35,212 bases of DNA from UMGS1519 sp963621885 (GTDB lineage Bacteria; Actinomycetota; Coriobacteriia; Coriobacteriales; Eggerthellaceae): NCBI GenBank assembly GCA_963621885.1, contig CAVFFT010000041.1:1-35212 (forward strand). The letters are read 5' to 3'. A program made the translations under genes and the position numbers. Each line of letters opens with the position of its first letter. Position 1 is the first letter of the stretch. The notes below the pieces were generated by a model. The model made no database searches. It was given only the letters and a program-made list of their open reading frames with translations, and was not told the DNA's origin. Below are positions 24,660 through 32,404 of this stretch, in pieces.

Positions 24660-25556
24660 CTATTTCTTGTCGGCAGTAGCCAGGTGCAGATACATGGAAA
24701 GACCGCCGTCAGCCGTTACAGACTGGCCAGTAACAAAGCTTGCATCCTCAGATGCGAGGAAAAGCACGACGGATGCAATCTCGTCAGGCAGCGCATAGCG
24801 CTTCATCGGAGCAGCATCTGCAAGACCCTTGCGGTTCTGCGCGCGAGGAATGGTCATACCAGTAAGGACGCAACCGGGATTGACGGTGTTCACACGAATG
24901 CCATACTCGGCAAGGTCGGTAGCGGCAGCACGGGTCATGCCCATAACGGCAGACTTGGAGGTCGCATAGCCAATGTAGTTGCCCGGACCAAAGTGAGTGC
25001 CCTGGAAGGAGCAGGTGTTGACGATAGCGCCGCCACCAGTCGCGATAATCGCAGGCGCGCAATAGTGCATGCCGTTAAAGACGCCCCAAACATCTACGTC
25101 GATAATGCGGGCCAAAGATGCCTTGGTCTCGGTGAGCACAGAACCGTTCTGGCTGATGCCAGCGTTATTAACCAGGATGTCAAGACGACCGCTCTCGTCG
25201 GTGATCTGCTTGACCATGGCCTGCCATGCGTCCTCATCCGTCACATCCATGACAACAGCAACGCACTCGCCGCCATCGTTCGTGATGCAATCGGCAACAC
25301 GCTTGAGGTCCGTCTCGTTAACATCGGCGATGTAGACCTTGGCGCCCTGCTGCGCGAACATCTTTGCTTCCTGCTCGCCCTGACCTTCAGCTGCGCCCGT
25401 CACGACGACAACCTGGCCTTCGAACTTGCCCGTACCTTCAGGAACCCGCGTGTAGGGCTTGGTCTTGAGTTCGGTGTAGATGCGCTGTTCGAATTCAGCT
25501 TGACCAGGACCGGAGAGAACCGCGTCCTCGATAAACTTTCCACGTTCAGATTTCAT
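24660..25556 (-). CDS. Short-chain dehydrogenase/reductase with N-terminal extension
   Basis: A 298-residue classical SDR. After an unusual 46-residue N-terminal segment (KFIEDAVLSGPGQAEFEQRI...) the Rossmann motif VVVTGAAEGQGEQEA begins at about 50; then come DILVNNAG, the catalytic Ser in NTCSFQG, YATSK (Tyr and Lys), and the NPGCVLTGM loop. An Asp after the second strand (YIADVNE) favours NAD(H). The likely start is the ATG at 25554-25556 with AAAGGG upstream. Such enzymes oxidise or reduce hydroxyl/keto groups, including 3-, 7- or 12-positions of steroids. It lies 80 bp after the MHS transporter and is probably co-transcribed. The SDR at 32405 shares the same N-terminal segment. Confidence 0.92.
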   Translation of the reverse strand: MKSERGKFIEDAVLSGPGQAEFEQRIYTELKTKPYTRVPEGTGKFEGQVVVVTGAAEGQGEQEAKMFAQQGAKVYIADVNETDLKRVADCITNDGGECVAVVMDVTDEDAWQAMVKQITDESGRLDILVNNAGISQNGSVLTETKASLARIIDVDVWGVFNGMHYCAPAIIATGGGAIVNTCSFQGTHFGPGNYIGYATSKSAVMGMTRAAATDLAEYGIRVNTVNPGCVLTGMTIPRAQNRKGLADAAPMKRYALPDEIASVVLFLASEDASFVTGQSVTADGGLSMYLHLATADKK

Positions 25557-25636
25557 GTCGACCCTTTCAATTAGCGCCGCGCATAAAGCGCGGCGCATTG
25601 TCAGATAAGCCTAATTGACGAAGTCACTCGTTGGGA

Positions 25637-26995
25637 TTATTCCCACGCTTCGAACTCAGGCTTAAGCCTGCTGCCCTTGTAGTAGTGGCGCAGGATAAAC
25701 AGAGCGGTAAGGAACGTAATCGCCTGAGAACCGAAGACCAGCCAGACGATGGACATGACGTCGCCAGTACCAGCGATGAGGGCGGTAGCGCACATCGGAG
25801 CGGTGCCACCGAAAACCGCAGCAGCCAGGTTGTAAGCGAAACCAACGCCGCTGTTACGCACTTCGGTCGGGAAGATCTCTGTCGAGATAACGCAGTTTGC
25901 AACGGCCAGCAATGCCTGGAAGATAGCCAGAATGCCAATGACGGCAATAGCCATGAATGCAGAGTCGACGTTATTGACCAAGGTGGAGAATACGGGGTAG
26001 GCAGCGACAACATAGCAGCCAGCAGCAATCATCGCGCCCCACCTCGGGCCAATCTTGTCGATGAGCAAACCGGCAATCGGGGTGAAGATCAAGTAGACGC
26101 AGATAGCGCCGGTGTTGATGAAGAACGCGCTATTGAACGAGGTGTCCAGGAACTGGGAAATGTAGGTTGGCATATAGGTAATGAGCAGGTAATACGTTGC
26201 AGAAGCGCCACAAAGCATACCAACGGTGGCGATAAGGCCAATCCAGTGCTGCTTGAACATCAGGCCCAGCTTCGGCTTCTCGGCGGCGGCTTCACCCTGC
26301 TGCTCCTGCTGCTCCTTCATCTTGGTGAACTCGGGAGACTCGTCAACGGAGCGGTTCATCCAGAATGCATAGAGGGAAATCAGGATGCCGATGAGGAACG
26401 GGATACGCCAACCCCAAGAATACAGGTCTGCCTCGGAAAGGACCGAGCTCATGAACAGGCCTAGGCCAGAACCCATGAGGAGGCCAACACCGACGCTCAA
26501 CGGCTGGAAGCTGCAGATGAAACCCTTGCCGAATTTCGCGCCATACTCAGAAAGGAAGGTGAGGGAGGAGCCGAAGCCACCGCCGCACATGAGGCCCTGG
26601 ACGATACGCAACGTAGTGAGCAGCACCGGAGCCAAAACACCAACCTGGTCGTAGGTAGGCAGGCAGCCCATGAGGAAGGTGCAGCAGCCCATTGCCACAA
26701 CGCAGAAGGTAATTGCCTTGATGCGGCCGTGCTTGTCAGACCAGATGCCGACGACAAGACCGCCAAGAGGCCTTACGATGAAGCCCATGGCGAAGGTCAT
26801 GAAGCTCATGATTAGGGCGACCATGGCGTCGCCGGTGTTATAGAAGTTTGCAGCGATGATTGCGGCAAAATAGCCATACAGACCATAGTCAAACCATTCG
26901 AGAATATTACCGATGGTGCCAGCGACGATGGATTTAACCATCTGTCCCCTGCTCTGCTTGGGAGCAGCAGTTACAGCTTGAGTAGTTTCAGCCAT
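25637..26995 (-). CDS. MFS transporter, metabolite:H+ symporter (MHS) family
   Basis: A 452-residue, 12-helix permease of the MHS branch (ShiA, KgtP, ProP type), which imports organic acids or zwitterions with protons. The N-terminal motif GNILEWFDYGLYGYFA and the loop 2-3 motif GGLVVGIWSDKHGRIKAI are diagnostic, and the loop after helix 6 is charged (SPEFTKMKEQQEQQGEAAAEKP). The ATG at 26993-26995 has AAGGAG at 5 nt; an adjacent ATG at 26998 is the alternative. It heads a unit with the SDR downstream and is a good candidate for uptake of the island's substrate. Confidence 0.92.
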   Translation of the reverse strand: MAETTQAVTAAPKQSRGQMVKSIVAGTIGNILEWFDYGLYGYFAAIIAANFYNTGDAMVALIMSFMTFAMGFIVRPLGGLVVGIWSDKHGRIKAITFCVVAMGCCTFLMGCLPTYDQVGVLAPVLLTTLRIVQGLMCGGGFGSSLTFLSEYGAKFGKGFICSFQPLSVGVGLLMGSGLGLFMSSVLSEADLYSWGWRIPFLIGILISLYAFWMNRSVDESPEFTKMKEQQEQQGEAAAEKPKLGLMFKQHWIGLIATVGMLCGASATYYLLITYMPTYISQFLDTSFNSAFFINTGAICVYLIFTPIAGLLIDKIGPRWGAMIAAGCYVVAAYPVFSTLVNNVDSAFMAIAVIGILAIFQALLAVANCVISTEIFPTEVRNSGVGFAYNLAAAVFGGTAPMCATALIAGTGDVMSIVWLVFGSQAITFLTALFILRHYYKGSRLKPEFEAWE

Positions 26996-26998
26996 CAT

Positions 26999-27270
26999 TA
27001 CTCCTTAAGTACGTGCAACGATTCTAATCGTTGCCCTGCAATTACATGAACGGCGCGGAAACCCACTTGATGCACGTCAGATGAGGCCAACTGAGCCCCT
27101 TTTGCTTCAGCGCATCGTCAACGAGACTTACAACACGAAACACATCACTTTTTTCATTGCAACCATCTTGGAACTTAGATGATTGGTTCTATGAATATTT
27201 TGTTTATTTGCCTGATTAGGGGCAATAAGGAACCTATAGGTAAGCACCCGTGCGCTGCGCCAGCTTGAAT
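26999..27270. other. Promoter region of the MHS transporter
   Basis: AT-rich and gene-free. It holds the shared motif and palindrome at 27222-27241 and an AT stretch at 27180-27215 (TTTTGTTTATTTG). Confidence 0.5.
27222..27241. promoter_or_regulatory. Palindromic candidate operator
   Basis: Contains the perfect 10-bp palindrome ACCTATAGGT (27232-27241). The reverse complement of 27222-27239 resembles 3962-3979 upstream of the CaiB-type gene (CTATAGGTTCC then TTAT/GC). It may mark genes under one regulator. Confidence 0.4.
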
Positions 27271-27305
27271 GCAAAAGGCCGGATCGGATAACCCGACCCG
27301 GCCTT
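27271..27305 (-). terminator. Rho-independent terminator of the SnoaL-like gene
   Basis: A 13-bp stem with one mismatch (27275-27287 with 27293-27305), then TTTTGC on the minus strand, 30 bp after the stop. Confidence 0.75.
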
Positions 27306-27334
27306 GTTAGACAGCCTATGCAAACGATAAGCGA

Positions 27335-27826
27335 TTACATCATGAACACCTTGTAGGCGTTCGCCACGTCTTCGTAACGCTTCTTGATATCAGCCTTGCC
27401 GCGAATGTAGGTAAGCGCCATCTCGGTGCAATACCACTGGCCATCGATCTTCTCGTACTTGTTGTCGTAATGAGCGCGTCCGACGAACTCGCCGCCGTTG
27501 ACAGCGTCGTATAGGTCGTCTTCCAGGGCCCAGTGGCCGATAGCCGTCGTCTCGCTCGTGATCTCGGTCCAATGATGGTGGCCCTGATGGCTCGAAGTCA
27601 CGTTATCGGTAAACTTGCCCTTCATCGTCGCAAGCATGCCGTCACCACCTTCGTAACGACCACCCGTCGTCAAATTCATGAAGACGAAGTCATCCGTAAA
27701 GCAGGCGCGCAAACCTTCCCAATCCTTCTTGTCCAGGCAGTCCCAGTAATTCGCCTGGAGATGCTCGATCGCACGAATATCTTCCTGGATTTGAATGCGG
27801 CGTTCCAATTCTTCCAAAGTTGCCAT
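27335..27826 (-). CDS. SnoaL/NTF2-fold dehydratase, BaiE-like
   Basis: A 163-residue protein of the scytalone dehydratase / SnoaL_4 group that includes the bile-acid 7-alpha-dehydratase BaiE. The motif QANYWDCLDKKDWEGL puts Tyr27 and Asp32 five residues apart, as Tyr30 and Asp35 in BaiE; His83 in SHQGHHHWTEI matches BaiE His83; Arg142 in TYIRGK may match BaiE Arg146. The stretch SETTAIGHWALEDDL and YDNKYEKIDGQWYCTE also look BaiE-like (recalled alignment, not computed). Such enzymes remove water next to a carbonyl or enone without cofactors. I use the ATG at 27824-27826 with AGAGGAA upstream. It is a single-gene unit with a 10-bp inverted repeat in its promoter region and an HxlR regulator nearby. 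A 7-alpha-dehydratase role is possible, not shown. Confidence 0.85.
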   Translation of the reverse strand: MATLEELERRIQIQEDIRAIEHLQANYWDCLDKKDWEGLRACFTDDFVFMNLTTGGRYEGGDGMLATMKGKFTDNVTSSHQGHHHWTEITSETTAIGHWALEDDLYDAVNGGEFVGRAHYDNKYEKIDGQWYCTEMALTYIRGKADIKKRYEDVANAYKVFMM

Positions 27827-27953
27827 GGCTTTCCTCTCTTTCAAAGGTTTCCAAAGACCCTGTGCTTTCTTGCGCCGATTAAGCGCAAGCTCGAAACAAA
27901 GGAGCCTTTCCAACTAAAATTATGTGGTGGACGAGAAACGGCAACAATAACGC

Positions 27954-27990
27954 ACCTTGTGGTTAGGAGCTCGAGCGCTTACCACAAGGT
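27954..27990. promoter_or_regulatory. Long inverted repeat upstream of the BaiE-like gene
   Basis: ACCTTGTGGT (27954-27963) and ACCACAAGGT (27981-27990) are perfect 10-bp arms around a 17-bp centre, 128 bp before the SnoaL-like start. It looks like an operator; the neighbouring HxlR protein is a candidate binder. Confidence 0.55.
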
Positions 27991-28115
27991 CAACGAAAAC
28001 CCTTGCGCAATTCGAGGCGCATAATATCCTTCTTGCGCTTGCCTGAAAGCGGCTGAATACGAAACGGGACCCTTAGATATGATGTCCAAAGGCCCCGCGA
28101 GATTATGGCTATCTA

Positions 28116-28619
28116 TTAGGCAATGCAGGTCTTATCTACCTCATTGCGCATCCATACGATGACGTCACCGAGAGAGGAACGATCTTGGTTTCCACCGTGA
28201 CGCCACATGTGTGACGTGTAATAGACCCTATCGTCACCGACAACACCGCGGCTCTGCTTGAGTCCAGTTTTCCCGCCAAAATCGCCATAAATAGAGCCCC
28301 AGTCGTGCAGCATGAACACTACGCTTGAAAGGCTGCGACCCTTTTCGGTGAGGGCGTATTCGACATGCGGCTTGTTGCCGTTCTCCTCCATCGGGATGGA
28401 ATCGCGATCGACCAGGCCCTCATCGACAAGCTCTTTCAGCTGCTGACTGAACACCTTGTGCGAAATCTCGAAGGGGATGCGGCGCTTCAGCTCCGAATAG
28501 CGCATCTTCCCCTCGGACTCGCTGAGATACCAGATGATATAAGGTTTCCACTTGGAACCTAGGATATGGAGAACATAGCCGAGGGGATTGGAGGAATTGG
28601 CTTCCATGTTCTTCAACAT
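28116..28619 (-). CDS. HxlR-family winged-helix regulator
   Basis: A 167-residue HxlR/MarR-like DNA-binding protein. The signature runs NPLGYVLHILGSKWKPYIIWYL (helix 1), MRYSELKRRIPFEISHKVFSQQLKELVDEGLV (recognition helix), then the beta wing PHVEYALTEKGRSLSSV. The C-terminal tail (from about 115) has no known motif and two His-Trp-Arg type residues. The start is uncertain; ATG at 28617-28619 has a distant GGAAGG. It is divergent from the Crp/Fnr gene at 28949 and downstream of no other gene, so it probably controls its own region, including the BaiE-like gene. Confidence 0.88.
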   Translation of the reverse strand: MLKNMEANSSNPLGYVLHILGSKWKPYIIWYLSESEGKMRYSELKRRIPFEISHKVFSQQLKELVDEGLVDRDSIPMEENGNKPHVEYALTEKGRSLSSVVFMLHDWGSIYGDFGGKTGLKQSRGVVGDDRVYYTSHMWRHGGNQDRSSLGDVIVWMRNEVDKTCIA

Positions 28620-28682
28620 TATCAGCACCAACCTTCCGTAATGAAAACCAGTAGAACCCTTGTCGCGATACCTAGCACTTGC

Positions 28683-28696
28683 TTGATACCGATCAT
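28683..28696. promoter_or_regulatory. Crp/Fnr-type box
   Basis: TTGAT-ACCG-ATCAT matches the Fnr consensus TTGAT-N4-ATCAA at nine of ten positions. It sits 65 bp before the HxlR start and about 250 bp before the Crp/Fnr start, so the Crp/Fnr protein may control hxlR or itself. Confidence 0.5.
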
Positions 28697-28746
28697 GTTA
28701 TGTTGCTTGCCCTAGAGCTCATGTTACTTATGTTACATTTCAAGGT

Positions 28747-28766
28747 AATGTCCCATAGGGGACATT
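28747..28766. promoter_or_regulatory. 8-bp inverted repeat
   Basis: AATGTCCC-ATAG-GGGACATT is a perfect palindrome with a 4-nt centre in the regulator promoter region. No T run follows, so an operator is likelier than a terminator. Confidence 0.5.
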
Positions 28767-28948
28767 CTGCATTGTTTCCCCTGGTCAACAGGACGCTTTA
28801 GAAACTTTTATCTATTGTGTATCCTGCGATACATATAAGCATTTGCGCCCATGAATATAATATTAGCGGCGCGTTTTATACCTATTCGAATCGAGCTTTT
28901 CCTTCTAGAATTTGAAACGAGCATTTTACGACAAGGAGACGCTGCTTC

Positions 28949-29635
28949 ATGATTACCTCGAACATGGCTCCTAGCATGAAGCTCGGTGGCGAGTTCACCG
29001 ATTTTGAAGAACTGCTGAATGACAGGTTTCCCAGCGTCAAGACGATTAAAAAGGGAGAGGCGATCGTAAAGTCCCGCACTGATGGGCCAAAAGTTAACTA
29101 CTATTTGAAGTCAGGCGTCGTTAACGCTCGTCTGCTTCTCGCAAATGGTGATTTCACCGAACTTGGCTTGCGCGAATCGGGCACGATATTCCCCTTGTTC
29201 TATTCCCAAGATTCGGTGGTGATGGCACGGCCTTTTGACGTGGTTGCAGTTCAAGATTGCATCCTCTTGATCATACCGCGCCAAGAACTGCGTGCTCTGC
29301 TACTCGAGATTCCCGCATTTTCCATGGCTATGATTGATGCATATGCTCAATTCGCTACAAACCTGCAATTCCTTATCAATGGACGCTTGCACGATACGCT
29401 GTTCACGCGCGTATGCGATTTTCTGTATCTTCATATGGATAAAAAGGGTACGGTTTTGGCAACCCAAGATGCAATCGCAGCAGTAACAGGCGGGTCGCGC
29501 TCCAAGATTTCCGAAGCGCTCGGACGGCTCTATAACGAAGCGATTATCGAAACCAGGCGAGGTGGCGTCGTTGTGGTGAATCCCGCTAAGTTAAAAGACA
29601 ACTGCTCATTACTCGTTCAAGATAAGGATAAATAG
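28949..29635 (+). CDS. Crp/Fnr-family transcriptional regulator
   Basis: A 228-residue regulator. The N-terminal cNMP-type beta barrel spans about 15-125 (KKGEAIVKSRTDGPKVNYYLKSG, RESGTIFPLFYSQDS), a long dimer helix follows (MAMIDAYAQFATNLQFLINGRLHDTLFTRVCDFLYLH), and the C-terminal helix-turn-helix is TQDAIAAVTGGSRSKISEALGRLYNEAII. It lacks the N-terminal Cys cluster of Fnr and the Arg/Ser pocket of cAMP binders, so it may sense a small organic ligand, as CprK does. AAGGAGA precedes the ATG. It is divergent from hxlR and is paralogous to the regulator at 33864. Confidence 0.91.
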   Translation: MITSNMAPSMKLGGEFTDFEELLNDRFPSVKTIKKGEAIVKSRTDGPKVNYYLKSGVVNARLLLANGDFTELGLRESGTIFPLFYSQDSVVMARPFDVVAVQDCILLIIPRQELRALLLEIPAFSMAMIDAYAQFATNLQFLINGRLHDTLFTRVCDFLYLHMDKKGTVLATQDAIAAVTGGSRSKISEALGRLYNEAIIETRRGGVVVVNPAKLKDNCSLLVQDKDK

Positions 29636-29700
29636 ACTACCTTGTGCGATGCGCATGGCAGCATGTTTGCCGCTCATACGGCCGATAAGCACGACGATAA

Positions 29701-29731
29701 AAACGGGCCAACCCCGAACCGGGGCTGGCCC
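29701..29731 (-). terminator. Terminator between convergent genes
   Basis: A 12-bp stem with one mismatch (29705-29716 with 29720-29731). The minus side is followed by GTTTTTATC, fitting the EthD gene that ends at 29755; the plus side has a weaker TTGTTT and may also end the Crp/Fnr gene. Confidence 0.75.
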
Positions 29732-29754
29732 ACACTTGTTTATCGACTTCGATG

Positions 29755-30450
29755 TTACTTGATTACCGTCGTCTTCGTGAGATAGGTGTTAATGAGACCG
29801 ATGAACTCCCCGCCATGCTTCACGCAACGCTGGAACTCTGCGGAGCTGTAGCACTCGTTGAAGGCATCCATGTCCTCGAAGAAGAACTCGACCATGCCCT
29901 CGACCGGGAGCTGCTCGTAGGGAACCGACTTGCCGTCGACAATGCGGTCGATGACGAGATTCTGATTGTAGCCAACATAGCCGGGCATGCTCTTCACTAG
30001 CATGTCATGGATGTACCACCACTCACGCTGGAACTGCTCGTTGGTAACACCCTCCTTGCGGCCCAGGAAGGAAACGCGGGTGATAAGTTCCTTGCCGCGC
30101 AGGTATTTGGGAACCTCGGTGCAGACCTTCTTGGCAAACACCAGGATTTCGGTGCAGGGCTTGGCAAACTTCAGGCAATCTTCTGCGTACTCGCCCTTGT
30201 GCTCGTTATTCATGCCTTCCACCATGTCGGCATAGCTGTCGAACTGTAGCTCGGAATAACCATCAATGACGATGGGGCCAGCACCCAGCGGATGACGGTG
30301 CTGGTTGTCAACGACCAGATGCTGCTCATAGTGCTTCAGGCCCTTCGCAGTAGAAGCAACCAGCGGGCCATGAACGTTCTCCCAATGATTCGCGAACTGT
30401 TCCATGGTGAGGTCGTCACGCTTCTGCATCAATCCGCATCTACTAATCAT
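29755..30450 (-). CDS. Tandem EthD-domain protein
   Basis: A 231-residue protein with two EthD-type halves: residues 1-110, with LTMEQFANHWENVHGPLV and HYEQHLVVD, and residues 125-231, with VTNEQFQREWWYIHDMLVK and GYNQNLVID. Each half keeps the E-Q-F-x-x-x-W-x-x-x-H and Y-x-Q-x-x-V pattern. The fold is a dimeric alpha/beta barrel; the tandem would form a full barrel in one chain. Its reaction is unknown. The ATG at 30448-30450 has AAAGGAG at 7 nt; the ATG at 30456 is too close to it. It stands 231 bp after the SDR on the same strand. Confidence 0.83.
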   Translation of the reverse strand: MISRCGLMQKRDDLTMEQFANHWENVHGPLVASTAKGLKHYEQHLVVDNQHRHPLGAGPIVIDGYSELQFDSYADMVEGMNNEHKGEYAEDCLKFAKPCTEILVFAKKVCTEVPKYLRGKELITRVSFLGRKEGVTNEQFQREWWYIHDMLVKSMPGYVGYNQNLVIDRIVDGKSVPYEQLPVEGMVEFFFEDMDAFNECYSSAEFQRCVKHGGEFIGLINTYLTKTTVIK

Positions 30451-30681
30451 TTCCATGCTCCTTTCGGTTTCGTCCGTTGCCTTGCATTCCTCGCAAAACC
30501 GTGTTCATCAGGCTCATCGTGCAGTCCTGAAATACGCCCCATGTCTAGCGCTACACCATGCAAGGATATGTCCCAGCAACTCTGTCTCTCCATTTTTCGG
30601 CTCGATGGGCAAGCAGACAATTACTGACTTTGCGGTTAGCATTCCTGCCTTGCTTCATCAAGGCATCTCGTCGACCTCGGC

Positions 30682-31428
30682 TTAGAACAGGCTAAATCCG
30701 CCATCCTCCAACAGCGTCGTGCCAGTGATATAGCTCGCGTCATCACTCGCCAGGAAAAGCGCCGTAGCGGCAGCCTCGTATGGTTCGCCATAACGGCCGA
30801 GGGGGATATTTGCCAGAAACTTTGCGTTGCGCTCGGGGTTGAAACGCGTACCCTCGGTAAGGCGCGTGGCATGGGTGCCCGGGCCAATAGCATTAACGCG
30901 AATGCCATACGGAGCCATTTCGAGCGCCGCGTATTTGGTGAACTGCGAAACGCCGCCCTTGCTCGCGCTATACGCGCTCGTATTGGTGGACACGCACACC
31001 GAGGCAACCGAGCTGGTGTTTACCACGGCACCCTTGATCCCCAGATCGACCATCGTGCGAAGCACCGCTTGGTCAACGAAGAAAACGCTATTCAGGTTCA
31101 GGTCGATGCAACGACGCCATTCTTCCTCGGTGGTATCAAGCAGGCTCGTGCGCGCAACCATGCCCGCATTGCTAAACAGCACGTCAATACGTCCGTAATG
31201 GGCAATCACCTCCGCAACTGCAGCATCAACTGCCTTCTTGTCGGTGACATCGCAATGAATGCACAAAGCATCGTCGTTGTCGCCGAATTCCTTCTCCATC
31301 GGCTTATCCTCAATATCGAAGATTGCGATCTTCGCGCCCTCCTCGAGCAAACGCAGCGCCATCGCCCTGCCAAGTCCGTTGGCGGCACCCGTAACCAGAG
31401 CAATCTTTCCTTCAAATCGTTTATCCAT
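30682..31428 (-). CDS. Short-chain dehydrogenase/reductase (BaiA/FabG-like)
   Basis: A 248-residue classical SDR of standard length. Motifs: LVTGAANGLGRAMAL (cofactor), VLFSNAG in place of NNAG, VVNTSSVAS (Ser), SAYSASKGG (Tyr, Lys), and NAIGPGTHATRL. Asp in IFDIEDK after strand 2 points to NAD(H). BaiA, the 3-alpha-hydroxysteroid dehydrogenase, and FabG both have this layout. AAGGAA lies about 7 nt before the ATG. The gene follows the EthD gene at 31477 by 48 bp and is probably in the same unit. Confidence 0.92.
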   Translation of the reverse strand: MDKRFEGKIALVTGAANGLGRAMALRLLEEGAKIAIFDIEDKPMEKEFGDNDDALCIHCDVTDKKAVDAAVAEVIAHYGRIDVLFSNAGMVARTSLLDTTEEEWRRCIDLNLNSVFFVDQAVLRTMVDLGIKGAVVNTSSVASVCVSTNTSAYSASKGGVSQFTKYAALEMAPYGIRVNAIGPGTHATRLTEGTRFNPERNAKFLANIPLGRYGEPYEAAATALFLASDDASYITGTTLLEDGGFSLF

Positions 31429-31476
31429 CTCTAGATTCCTTATCTATTACCGGCTGTTCAAGCAGACAACGCAGAC

Positions 31477-32187
31477 CTAGACGATGTGATAGACGTTGCA
31501 GAGATAGCATGCTGCATTCTCGCAGATGTCCTGGAAAGCCGCCTTCACGACTGCGCCCTCTTCGGAATCGAATGCATCGCCAAGGATGTAGCGCTCCTTG
31601 AACTCGAAGTAGAACTCGACTACAGCATCGACGGGAACGCGGTCGTATTCGATGTTGAAGTAACGCTTCTCGCCCTGGATGTCGTTGTAGGTGCGAGAAA
31701 GAACATCATTCTCGATGTAACCGGTGATGCCCGGCACCACCTTGACGGCATCAGCCGCTTGCGCCAGCTTTGCACGGAATTCGTCCTCGCTCAGTTCGGG
31801 CTTGCGCTTCAGCAAGCACATGTACTTCACGAACGGCTTCTCATCGGGGCGCTTGAGGTAAAGCGTCTCTTCGCAGGTGACAAGATCCATCTCGTGGAAC
31901 AGGTACTTCTCGTCGATGGCAAGCTTGCCCATGGTCTCGGCGTCGTTACCTTGCTCGTTTTCAAGGCTGCCGAACCAAATCTTGCTCATGCCCGCACATT
32001 CACGGTCGTTTACCGGCGCGATGCCCAAATCGGTCGGACGAATCACATGGTTTTGATCGTAATTCTGCATGCCCACCATATTCGATGCAATGGCGGCATG
32101 ATGGTAATGCCAATAGTCGCGGAAGGTATCTACCGTCAGTTCCTCTGGACGCTTGAAGATACCGATGCGGATGATGTTCTCACTCAT
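31477..32187 (-). CDS. Tandem EthD-domain protein
   Basis: A 236-residue relative of the protein at 29755. The first half has LTVDTFRDYWHYHHAAIA and NYDQNHVIRP; the second half has LSEDEFRAKLAQAADAVK and is less conserved. The ATG at 32185-32187 is chosen because the frame upstream has no EthD similarity; its ribosome site is only AAAGAGAG. It heads a two-gene unit with the SDR 48 bp downstream and faces the plus-strand SDR at 32405 across a 217-bp divergent region. Confidence 0.8.
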   Translation of the reverse strand: MSENIIRIGIFKRPEELTVDTFRDYWHYHHAAIASNMVGMQNYDQNHVIRPTDLGIAPVNDRECAGMSKIWFGSLENEQGNDAETMGKLAIDEKYLFHEMDLVTCEETLYLKRPDEKPFVKYMCLLKRKPELSEDEFRAKLAQAADAVKVVPGITGYIENDVLSRTYNDIQGEKRYFNIEYDRVPVDAVVEFYFEFKERYILGDAFDSEEGAVVKAAFQDICENAACYLCNVYHIV

Positions 32188-32292
32188 GCTTCGCTCTCTT
32201 TCTCTGCCATTTCGATTTCCAGGTTGTCCTGTCCACGGGACAGTCCCCTTCACTAAGAAAGCATCGGCGAGCAGCCGTAACCTGCCAATAAT

Positions 32293-32334
32293 GCACCTGA
32301 AAGTAAGATATTGGTTCATGTGCCTTTCACTTGC
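32293..32334. promoter_or_regulatory. Inverted repeat in the divergent EthD/SDR region
   Basis: GCACCTGAAAG (32293-32303) and CTTTCACTTGC (32324-32334) form an 11-bp inverted repeat with two mismatches. A similar string, GCACTTGAAAGTAA, occurs at 17029-17042 upstream of the first EthD gene. A regulator site is possible but weakly supported. Confidence 0.35.
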
Positions 32335-32404
32335 ATCATTGCCATTGAGAACTCTCGGCATGCAAATAAGAAGAGCCGTATGTCGCAACGCGAAAGGAGA
32401 CAAC

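Larger units (their letters stand above)
28620..28948. other. Divergent regulator promoter region
   Basis: AT-rich, 329 bp, no gene. It contains a Crp/Fnr-type box (28683-28696), a repeat of ATGTTAC at 28720-28738 and an 8-bp inverted repeat (28747-28766), and should carry promoters for both regulators. Confidence 0.6.

Noticed and set aside
25637..26995. BaiG bile-acid transporter
   Set aside because: The motifs are those of the MHS branch (ShiA/KgtP type). A bile-acid role cannot be named from sequence.
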